A stretch of DNA of 15,261 nucleotides from Pseudomonas sp. Lineage in GTDB: Bacteria; Pseudomonadota; Gammaproteobacteria; Pseudomonadales; Pseudomonadaceae. Location: contig JARDZH010000015.1 of NCBI GenBank assembly GCA_029240955.1, positions 1 through 15,261 on the forward strand, written 5' to 3'. The position numbers and the translations under genes were made by a program. Below the pieces are notes generated by a model that was not told the origin of the DNA, searched no databases, and saw nothing but the letters and a program-made list of their open reading frames with translations. Shown here piece after piece: positions 1-5,123 of the stretch; position 1 is the first letter of the stretch, and each line of letters starts with the position of its first letter.

Positions 1-65
1 CCGCCCATTTATGGACCGTCCCACTGAAAACAGGCTCCCCGCCCTATTCGAGCGGCCAGCAATGA
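1..65 (+). CDS. 3' end of an upstream gene, probably small terminase subunit (gpM-like), partial
   Basis: Reading frame 3 is open from the left edge and stops with TGA at 63-65, giving about 20 residues that end in PPYSSGQQ. The stop overlaps the ATG of the next gene at 62 as ATGA, the junction used repeatedly in this operon, so this is the likeliest of the three frames to be the end of a real gene. Frame 1 also ends nearby (TGA at 25-27) but without coupling. In P2-type phages the gene before L is M, the terminase small subunit that helps cut DNA for packaging. That identity is inferred from gene order only, because the visible tail is too short to recognise. Confidence 0.45.
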   Translation, partial: AHLWTVPLKTGSPPYSSGQQ

Positions 66-523
66 GCTTTTCCGGGAAACCCACCACCTTTGTGGAACAA
101 GCGATCGAGAACGACGGCTTCTGGCCGGACCTCTCCGTGACCGAGTTTCAGAAGAGCTACCGCCTGCCGGCGGAGCACCTGGTAGAGATGCTGGTCATCA
201 ACGTGGCTACGGCCATGGTCCAGGTCAATCATGACCTGGCCAGTTTAAAAGCGCGCTGGCAGACCGCTGGAGTGTCACGCGTTGAGTCTGCAGACACCAC
301 GGTCCTGCCAGAGCGCACCTTTCAAGCCGAGACCTACAAGCGCGCCGTGTATTGCCGAGCCAAGGCCAGTTTGCTACCTGAATTCGCCTCGATCATCCGT
401 CGCGAAAGTGCCGAGAACCTGGGCAAGGAAGCCCCCGAGCGCAAGGAAACGTTTCTTGAGTTCAGCCAGCAGGCCGTCCGATCGCTGCAGGGCCGTGGCC
501 GCATTACGGCGGCACTCCTGTGA
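62..523 (+). CDS. L: Head completion protein, P2 gpL-like
   Basis: This 153-residue protein resembles the P2 gpL head completion family, which acts after DNA packaging to stabilise the filled head and prepare the head-tail joint. Seen in the sequence: a start reading MSFSGKPTTF, then a largely helical protein with a conserved-looking middle (FWPDLSVTEFQ, then YRLPAEHLVEML) and a basic, polar C-terminus. I chose ATG 62 over ATG 11 because it overlaps the upstream stop as ATGA and because the 17 extra residues at the front look non-native. Its stop overlaps the next GTG by 4 bases. Its presence argues that the element makes, or once made, a DNA-filled head and is not just a tailocin. Confidence 0.8.
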   Translation: MSFSGKPTTFVEQAIENDGFWPDLSVTEFQKSYRLPAEHLVEMLVINVATAMVQVNHDLASLKARWQTAGVSRVESADTTVLPERTFQAETYKRAVYCRAKASLLPEFASIIRRESAENLGKEAPERKETFLEFSQQAVRSLQGRGRITAALL

Positions 524-966
524 TCAAACTCCGCGCCCTGACTGCCTATCTGATCGAGCGCCGCCTGGTCGAGCCCGAGCAGCTCGACAGCTGGACCAAC
601 CAGGTGAATCTCGAACTGATCTGGAAGCCCGACGTCGGCGGCATGCGCATGGGTGACATGCGCTACAGCGCCACAATCGCGCTGGAGCGTTTCGCCGATC
701 ACCCTGGGCGCCTGATGGCGTTGGTGGGCAGTTGGCTCGAGAGCCGCGACCAGGACCGCGACGAACTGCCGGCGGCGAAGTTCGATATCACCATGCTGGA
801 CAACGATCTGGCCGACGTCGACATCACCCTCGAGTTCGTTGAGCCGCAGTACCTGGCCGAGGATCCGCAGGGCGAGATTGAAGCCTTCGGCACGGCCTGG
901 TCGTTTATCCCTTTTGACCTGTGGGTTGCCGAACACGGTGAGGTATCGAGCCGTGGCCGGGCGTAG
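520..966 (+). CDS. R: Tail completion protein, P2 gpR-like
   Basis: This 148-residue protein matches the P2 gpR tail completion family, needed to finish the head-proximal end of the tail so that it can join heads. The N-terminus KLRALTAYLIERRLV and the central RYSATIALERF with the acidic stretch after it are typical. It starts with GTG at 520 inside the stop of gpL (GTGA overlap). Its end overlaps the gpS-like gene by 14 bases. The L-R-S run without lysis genes between L and R differs from P2, where the lysis genes sit between L and R. Confidence 0.82.
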   Translation: MIKLRALTAYLIERRLVEPEQLDSWTNQVNLELIWKPDVGGMRMGDMRYSATIALERFADHPGRLMALVGSWLESRDQDRDELPAAKFDITMLDNDLADVDITLEFVEPQYLAEDPQGEIEAFGTAWSFIPFDLWVAEHGEVSSRGRA

Positions 967-1636
967 CACCTTCGAGCTTGATGTCCGGGGTTACCTGGGC
1001 GTGCGCGAGCAGTTGGCGCTGCTGAGCCTGCCGCCGCAACTGCGCCGACGTTTGCTGAACAACGTCTCCAAGCGCGTGCGATCGATGAGCCGCAAGCGGG
1101 TGCGCGACCAGCAGAACCTGGACGGTTCACCGTTCGAGGCGCGCAAGGGCACCAGCAAGGGCAAAAAGAAGATGGAAGCGGGGCTGGCCAAGCTGATGCA
1201 GGTCACCCGTGTCAGCCCCGACGAAGCCGTGCTGGGCTGGAAAAACGCCCTGACCAGTTGGGTCGCGGCGCAGCAACACAACGGTGTCAGTGAACGCCGT
1301 ACCGCCGCCCAGATGAAGCGCTGGAACAAGGTTCCGGAAGGCCTGGCAGCGACCGAAAAGCAGGCAAAGCGACTGCGGCGCCTGGGTTTCAAGGTTCGCC
1401 AGGAGGGCAAAAAGTCGCTGACCAGGCCATCCGTGGCTTGGATTCAAGAGCATGTGAACTACGCCAAGGCCGGGCTGCTGATCCGCATCTTGGACGATGA
1501 AAAAGCTGAGAGCAGCGGCGCGCAGAGCTGGGAAATCACCTTGCCCAAGCGCCAGTTCATCGGCGTCAGCACCGAACGAGACACTGGTTTGCTGTTGAAC
1601 CAGGTGCTCCAACAAATTCTTAATTCACCCCGCTAG
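953..1636 (+). CDS. S: Tail completion / virion morphogenesis protein, P2 gpS-like
   Basis: This 227-residue basic protein resembles the phage virion morphogenesis family (P2 gpS), the partner of gpR in tail completion. Features seen: an N-terminal helical region, a clearly basic stretch RVRSMSRKRVRDQQN, a lysine-rich patch near GTSKGKKK, and a C-terminal segment ending at LPKRQFIGVSTE, typical of this family. It is longer than P2 gpS (about 150 residues), with the extra length in the middle and including WNKVPEGLAATEKQAKR. I place the start at GTG 953, with a Shine-Dalgarno-like GGTGAGG at 937-943. The longer reading frame upstream lies inside gpR and is not used. Confidence 0.78.
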   Translation: MAGRSTFELDVRGYLGVREQLALLSLPPQLRRRLLNNVSKRVRSMSRKRVRDQQNLDGSPFEARKGTSKGKKKMEAGLAKLMQVTRVSPDEAVLGWKNALTSWVAAQQHNGVSERRTAAQMKRWNKVPEGLAATEKQAKRLRRLGFKVRQEGKKSLTRPSVAWIQEHVNYAKAGLLIRILDDEKAESSGAQSWEITLPKRQFIGVSTERDTGLLLNQVLQQILNSPR

Positions 1637-1647
1637 CGAGGCACTGC

Positions 1648-2763
1648 ATGGCACTCGGCAAAGTCAGCGTTAACAACCTCAATCTCGGCCAGGGTGCCGT
1701 GACTGAGATCGAACGCTATTTCCTTTTCATCGGCACCGCCGCCAAAAACGTCGGCCAGTTGCTCGCCCTCAACACCGACAGCGACCTCGACGGTTCACTG
1801 GGTATTCCGGCCAGTGACCTGAAAACCCAGATCACGGCCGCACGTCTCAACGGCGGCGATCGCTGGGCGTGCCTGGCCGCTCCGATCGCTGCAGACGGTG
1901 ATTGGTCCGACGCGCTGGAGAATGCTCAGCAGCAGGGCTTCTCCGTCGAGGCGGTGGTTATCAATAAGCCGGTGACCGAAGGCGCGCAGTTGTCGGTCAT
2001 GCATGACGCGGCGATCGCACTAAACAATAAGTACGGCCGCCGCGCTTTCGTCATGGCGGCAACTGGCGGCATCACCGTGCAGCAGACCTGGTCGGAATAC
2101 CTGATCGAGCAGAAAGCGATCACCGCCGATCTGGCTGCGCCGCGTGTCCTGGTCGTGCCGCAGCTGCACGGCAATGACTTGGGCGTACTGGCTGGCCGAC
2201 TGGCCAACGCCGCCGTGAGCATTGCCGATAGTCCGATGCGCGTGGCGTCTGGTGCTCTGCTGGGCCTGGGCCCCGTTCCCGTCGACAAGGAAGGCGTGCC
2301 GTTGCCGTCCGCCATTCGCGCCGAGCTGGACGCCGCACGTTTCTCCGTGTCGCAAACCTATGCCGATTACCCGGGCGTGTTCTGGGGCGACGGCAACATG
2401 CTCGATGCGCCTGCCAGTGACTTCCAGGTGGTCGAGTACCTGCGCCTGGCCGACAAGGCCGCTCGCCAAGTTCGCCCGCTGCTGATCCGCCGTGTGGGTG
2501 ATCGTCGCTTGAACAACTCGCCCAACAGCATGGCTGCCGCTATCAGCGCATTCATGAAGCCGCTGCGCCAGATGGCCAAGTCCACCACCTTCGCCGGCGA
2601 AGTGTTCCCGGGCGAGATCGAATCGCCAAAAGACGGCGACATCGTCCTGGTGTGGCACAGCAAAACCAAGGTTGAGATCTACATCAAGATCCGGCCGCTC
2701 AACTGCCCGAAAGACCTCACGGCGAACATCGCCCTCGACCTTTCCAGCGAAGATTCGGAGTAA
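1648..2763 (+). CDS. Tail sheath protein (DUF2586 family)
   Basis: This 371-residue protein belongs, as I recognise it, to the DUF2586 group found in HP1-like contractile phages, where it forms the contractile tail sheath. It takes the place of P2 gpFI in the gene order, directly before the tube gene. Seen: a conserved N-terminus (GKVSVNNLNLGQGAVTEIER), a TYADYPGVFWGDGNM stretch near residues 239-253, and a sheath-like C-terminal domain with RPLLIRRVGDRRLNNSPNSM followed by WHSKTKVEIYIKIRP. ATG 1648 follows the previous stop by 11 bases with a modest GAGG upstream. GGAG at 2757-2760 within its last codons probably serves the tube gene. Confidence 0.85.
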   Translation: MALGKVSVNNLNLGQGAVTEIERYFLFIGTAAKNVGQLLALNTDSDLDGSLGIPASDLKTQITAARLNGGDRWACLAAPIAADGDWSDALENAQQQGFSVEAVVINKPVTEGAQLSVMHDAAIALNNKYGRRAFVMAATGGITVQQTWSEYLIEQKAITADLAAPRVLVVPQLHGNDLGVLAGRLANAAVSIADSPMRVASGALLGLGPVPVDKEGVPLPSAIRAELDAARFSVSQTYADYPGVFWGDGNMLDAPASDFQVVEYLRLADKAARQVRPLLIRRVGDRRLNNSPNSMAAAISAFMKPLRQMAKSTTFAGEVFPGEIESPKDGDIVLVWHSKTKVEIYIKIRPLNCPKDLTANIALDLSSEDSE

Positions 2764-2768
2764 CCCTT

Positions 2769-3218
2769 ATGTCCCGTATTGGCGGTAAAAACTTCGACAT
2801 CAACCTGGGCGATCTGCAGATCCATGTCGAAAGCTGCACCTTGGATATCACCGACAACACCGCCGTGGCGCAAACCCGTGGCGTGCCTAACGGCACCGTT
2901 GACGGCGATGTGTCTGCCAGTGGCGAGTTCGAGTTCGACACCAACAACTTCAACCTGCTGATCGAGGCGGCACGCTCTGCCGGCAGCTTCCGCCAGTTGG
3001 AGCCTTTCGACTCGGTGTTCTTCGCCAAAGCAGGCGATGAAGAGCTGCGCATCGAGGCCTTCGGCTGCAAGTTGAAGGTGTCCAGCCTGCTCAGTGTCGA
3101 CCCCAAAGGCGGCGAGAAAACCAAGCACAAGGTGCCGTTCGACGTTTCCAGTCCGGACTTCATTCGCATCAACGGCGTGCCGTACCTGGCTGCGACCGAG
3201 ATTGAGGGCCTGCGCTGA
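2769..3218 (+). CDS. Tail tube protein (DUF2597 family)
   Basis: This 149-residue protein is of the DUF2597 type found next to DUF2586 sheaths. It most likely forms the inner tail tube (the role of P2 gpFII). Visible features: the start MSRIGGKNFDINLGDLQ, a beta-rich composition with DITDNTAVAQTRGVPNG, and SGEFEFDTNNFNLL, consistent with a tube fold of two beta-sheets and one helix. ATG 2769 has GGAG at 2757-2760 with 8-base spacing. Its TGA overlaps the ATG of the following zinc-finger gene, so the structural block leads directly into the lysis block. Confidence 0.83.
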   Translation: MSRIGGKNFDINLGDLQIHVESCTLDITDNTAVAQTRGVPNGTVDGDVSASGEFEFDTNNFNLLIEAARSAGSFRQLEPFDSVFFAKAGDEELRIEAFGCKLKVSSLLSVDPKGGEKTKHKVPFDVSSPDFIRINGVPYLAATEIEGLR

Positions 3219-3430
3219 TGGTCTGCCCGTTCGACCGCGCCCAGGCATTGGAGCAACGCCAGCGTGATCAGGCGATCGCCGCTCAGTTGGCCCGCACGCG
3301 GCCGATCGGGCCAAGCCTGACCCATTGCGAATACTGCGATCAGCCGATCCCGGAAAAACGCCAGGCGCTGGGCGGTATGACCCGCTGCGTGCCGTGCCAA
3401 ACCATTTTTGAGAAAGAGGTTCTGCGATGA
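3218..3430 (+). CDS. TraR/DksA-type C4 zinc-finger protein
   Basis: This 70-residue protein has a C4 zinc finger: Cys37 and Cys40 (HCEYCDQPIPEKRQA) with Cys57 and Cys60 (RCVPCQ). Before it is a short helix starting MVCPFDRAQALEQRQ. This is the architecture of plasmid TraR and small phage DksA homologues, which bind RNA polymerase through its secondary channel and mimic DksA with ppGpp. An acidic residue near the N-terminus (Asp6) is placed as in TraR. Its ATG overlaps the tube stop, and its own stop overlaps the holin ATG. Such genes are common beside lysis genes in Pseudomonas P2-like prophages. Whether it tunes late or host transcription is inference. Confidence 0.85.
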   Translation: MVCPFDRAQALEQRQRDQAIAAQLARTRPIGPSLTHCEYCDQPIPEKRQALGGMTRCVPCQTIFEKEVLR

Positions 3431-3633
3431 GCGCGAATCAGGTGGCCCAGGACACCGCCGTTGCCTTGGCCAAGGCGTCGCCCGCAATCGGCGTGGCCGC
3501 TACAGGTGTGACGGGCGCCGTCGATTGGTCGGCGGTCGCTTACATGCTGACCGCGCTCTACATGGTGCTGCAGATCCTTCTGCTGATTCCCAAGTATCGC
3601 CAGATGCTGCTCGATTGGAAGGGCAAGTCGTGA
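3427..3633 (+). CDS. Holin, small, possibly of pinholin type
   Basis: This 68-residue protein holds a clear membrane segment at about residues 34-55 (WSAVAYMLTALYMVLQILLLIP), followed by a short basic tail (KYRQMLLDWKGKS). The first half is Ala/Gly-rich and only weakly hydrophobic (about residues 9-31). Size, position before the lysozyme and topology fit a holin, which sets lysis timing by opening the inner membrane. The weak first segment plus strong second segment and the 68-residue length resemble the phage 21 pinholin, and the partner lysozyme carries a signal-anchor-like N-terminus. ATG 3427 and the stop at 3631-3633 overlap both neighbours by 4 bases. Confidence 0.75.
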   Translation: MSANQVAQDTAVALAKASPAIGVAATGVTGAVDWSAVAYMLTALYMVLQILLLIPKYRQMLLDWKGKS

Positions 3634-4163
3634 GCCTTCGCACCAAGATCGCCACCGGTGTGATCGTGCTGGCCAGCGCTCCGCTGCTCGCGTTCCTGGG
3701 CAAATGGGAAGGCAACGGGCAGAACGTTGTGTACGCCGACAAGTTGGCCCGTGGCCTCCCTACGGTGTGCAAGGGCATCACCCGTTACACCAGTCCGTAT
3801 CCGCTGATCGTCGGTGACTACTGGTCGCCGGCACGCTGTGCCGAGGTGGAGCAGCTGGTGACCGAGAAAGGCCAGTTGGCTCTGGCGGACTGCCTGAGCA
3901 ATCAGGCGATCGGCCAGAAGACTTTCGACGCCCTGAGCAGCCATGGCCACAACTTCGGTGTGCCCAGTACCTGCGCCAGTCGGGCCGTCGGCCTGATCAA
4001 TGCCGGCCGTATTGCCGAGGGTTGCAAGGCGTTGGCCTGGGCGCCGGATGGCAAAACACCGGTGTGGTCATCGGTCACCGATGCCCAGGGCCGCAAGCAG
4101 TTTGTACCGGGGCTGCACGCTCGCCGGCGCGCCGAAGCGGCGATGTGTGCGGAGGGGCTGTGA
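3630..4163 (+). CDS. Endolysin, GH24 lysozyme with signal-anchor (SAR) N-terminus
   Basis: This 177-residue lysozyme cuts the glycan strands of peptidoglycan. Residues 5-24 (KIATGVIVLASAPLLAF within) form a weakly hydrophobic Ala/Gly-containing segment without a cleavage site, typical of a signal-arrest-release domain that secretes the enzyme through Sec in an inactive, membrane-tethered form. The catalytic motif follows at once: Glu27 in KWEGNG, Asp37 in VYADK, Thr45 in LPTVCKG. Cys47 and later cysteines could take part in disulfide control. The Glu-Asp and Asp-Thr spacings are longer than in T4 or phage 21 enzymes. I use GTG 3630, overlapping the holin stop; the longer reading frame upstream lies inside the holin gene. 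Confidence 0.82.
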   Translation: MSLRTKIATGVIVLASAPLLAFLGKWEGNGQNVVYADKLARGLPTVCKGITRYTSPYPLIVGDYWSPARCAEVEQLVTEKGQLALADCLSNQAIGQKTFDALSSHGHNFGVPSTCASRAVGLINAGRIAEGCKALAWAPDGKTPVWSSVTDAQGRKQFVPGLHARRRAEAAMCAEGL

Positions 4164-4615
4164 TGCTCCGCGAGATCCTGTTTCCGCTGCTAGTGTGCCT
4201 GGCGGCGTTCGTTGGCTTCGACATCCTGCAGGGACAGCGCGACTCCGCCCGGGCAGAACGTGATGCAGCCCAGTACGAAGCCAGCGGCCTGCGTGAAACG
4301 GCCCGAATCACAGGCGAGATGATCGCTGCACGAGACGCGATCGACCGTAACCGTACCCTGGAACTGACCGATGCACGCACTGAAATCGATGCTTTGCGCC
4401 TTGATGTTGCCGATGGCCGTCAGCGGCTGCGCGTCAAAGCCACCTGCAGCACCCCGTCAAACGCCACCGGCGCCGGCGGCGTGGCTGATGCAGGTACCGC
4501 CGAACTCGCAGCAGACGCTCGACCGGATTATTTCACCCTCAGAGATCAGCTTGCCCTCAGCAAGCAAATGATCTTGGGCCTGCAGGACTACGTCAGCCAG
4601 GTGTGCCTGCGCTGA
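4163..4615 (+). CDS. i-spanin, Rz-like
   Basis: This 150-residue protein has an N-terminal membrane anchor (about residues 4-22, EILFPLLVCLAAFVGFDIL). A long charged helical region with coiled-coil character follows (about 23-95, rich in Arg, Glu, Asp and Ala), then a shorter C-terminal helix. That is the layout of the inner-membrane spanin Rz, which with Rz1 fuses the inner and outer membranes in the last step of lysis. ATG 4163 overlaps the lysozyme TGA and has a strong Shine-Dalgarno GGAGGGG at 4151-4157. Rz1 is embedded in its 3' half in the +1 frame. The following 37 bases before the chaperone gene are the largest gap in the operon. Confidence 0.82.
   Translation: MLREILFPLLVCLAAFVGFDILQGQRDSARAERDAAQYEASGLRETARITGEMIAARDAIDRNRTLELTDARTEIDALRLDVADGRQRLRVKATCSTPSNATGAGGVADAGTAELAADARPDYFTLRDQLALSKQMILGLQDYVSQVCLR
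4371..4571 (+). CDS. o-spanin lipoprotein, Rz1-like, nested inside Rz
   Basis: This 66-residue reading frame lies wholly inside Rz in the +1 frame. It begins with a lipoprotein signal (MHALKSMLCALMLPMAVSGC) whose lipobox AVSG-Cys20 predicts cleavage and lipidation at Cys20. Ala at +2 favours outer-membrane sorting. The mature part is proline-rich (SKPPAAPRQTPPAPAA) and about 47 residues long, exactly as in Rz1 proteins. Together with Rz it would bridge the periplasm and complete lysis. A lipobox plus a proline-rich mature part in the right place within Rz is very unlikely to be chance, so I treat it as a real overlapping gene. Confidence 0.85.
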   Translation: MHALKSMLCALMLPMAVSGCASKPPAAPRQTPPAPAAWLMQVPPNSQQTLDRIISPSEISLPSASK

Positions 4616-4652
4616 CCCGGATCACCCCTTAAACCCAACCACCAAAACGGAC

Positions 4653-4952
4653 ATGAACATGAGCCAGATCCAATCCCGCGAAATCACCCTGGAAATCGGC
4701 GAGAAAGAATTCGCCTTCAACCTGACGCCCCAGGACGTGACCAAGTACTTCAACGCCATGACCGCCAACAACAAGGTCGCGCCGTCCTTCAACTTGCTGA
4801 GCACCACCGTGCTACCGGCGCAAAAGGCCGATCTGCGCGAGCTGATGGTTAACCCGGTTAACACCATGCAGATCGCCGGCGCGCTGCTCGAGGAGTACGC
4901 CCCTGACATCGGGATCATCGTAAAAAAGCCCTTGAGCACGCTGACCGCCTGA
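4653..4952 (+). CDS. E: Tail assembly chaperone, short form (P2 gpE-like)
   Basis: This 99-residue protein is the zero-frame product of the chaperone gene between the lysis block and the tape measure. In P2-type phages gpE and its frameshifted form coat the tape measure protein and recruit tube subunits. Seen: the start SQIQSREITLEIGEKEFAF, the LTPQDVTKYFNAM motif, and a helical C-terminus LLEEYAPDIGIIVKKP before a TGA at 4950-4952. ATG 4659 could be the real start, since GGA at 4649-4651 is better spaced for it (7 bases) than for ATG 4653 (1 base). The slippery site 4922-4928 lies 22 bases before the stop. Confidence 0.82.
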   Translation: MNMSQIQSREITLEIGEKEFAFNLTPQDVTKYFNAMTANNKVAPSFNLLSTTVLPAQKADLRELMVNPVNTMQIAGALLEEYAPDIGIIVKKPLSTLTA

Positions 4953-5116
4953 CCGAGGACGGGCTGGGCCAGCTGATGGCCCTGACCAACCGTTGGCTGC
5001 CTGGCGCCGAGCCCACCATCGAGAACATGGGCACGGCCAAGTGGCTGGAAGACGAACACTGGAAGCGCATGGAATTTGCTGTAGCCAACGGCATCGCCCA
5101 TGCGCTGAACGGATAG
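4653..5116 (+). CDS. Tail assembly chaperone, -1 frameshift fusion (E-E' type)
   Basis: Reading 4653-4928 in frame and then slipping one base back so that base 4928 is read again gives a 154-residue fusion ending at TAG 5114-5116. The added 62 residues run KALEHADRLTEDGLGQLMAL, then through TNRWLPGAEPTIENMGTAKW to IAHALNG. They read like coding sequence and fill the gap up to the tape measure gene. The -1 frame has a stop at 4904-4906 and no start before the slippery site, so it is reachable mainly by frameshift. Long and short chaperone forms from one gene, just before the tape measure, are conserved in P2, lambda and many tailed phages. The frameshift itself is inferred, not measured. Confidence 0.8.
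4922..4928 (+). promoter_or_regulatory. Programmed -1 ribosomal frameshift slippery heptamer
   Basis: The heptamer A AAA AAG is in register with the zero frame of the chaperone gene (codons GTA AAA AAG at 4920-4928). It is the same class as the E. coli dnaX slip site, one of the most efficient in bacteria. The shift window is bounded by the -1-frame stop at 4904-4906 and the zero-frame stop at 4950-4952. An SD-like GGGA at 4911-4914 lies 7 bases upstream and may help. A weak hairpin is possible at 4945-4962 (CCGCCT with AGG-A-CGG), but it is unconvincing as a stimulator. Confidence 0.8.
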
Positions 5117-5123
5117 GACACAC

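Noticed and set aside
4966..4982. Hairpin GGGCC with GGCCC (7-base loop) as frameshift stimulator
   Set aside because: It lies 37 bases after the slippery site, too far for the usual 5-9 base spacer.
4976..5116. Independent short gene starting at ATG 4976 for the second part of the chaperone
   Set aside because: No ribosome binding site is apparent and the reading frame begins mid-domain; the in-register A AAA AAG slip site gives a better explanation.
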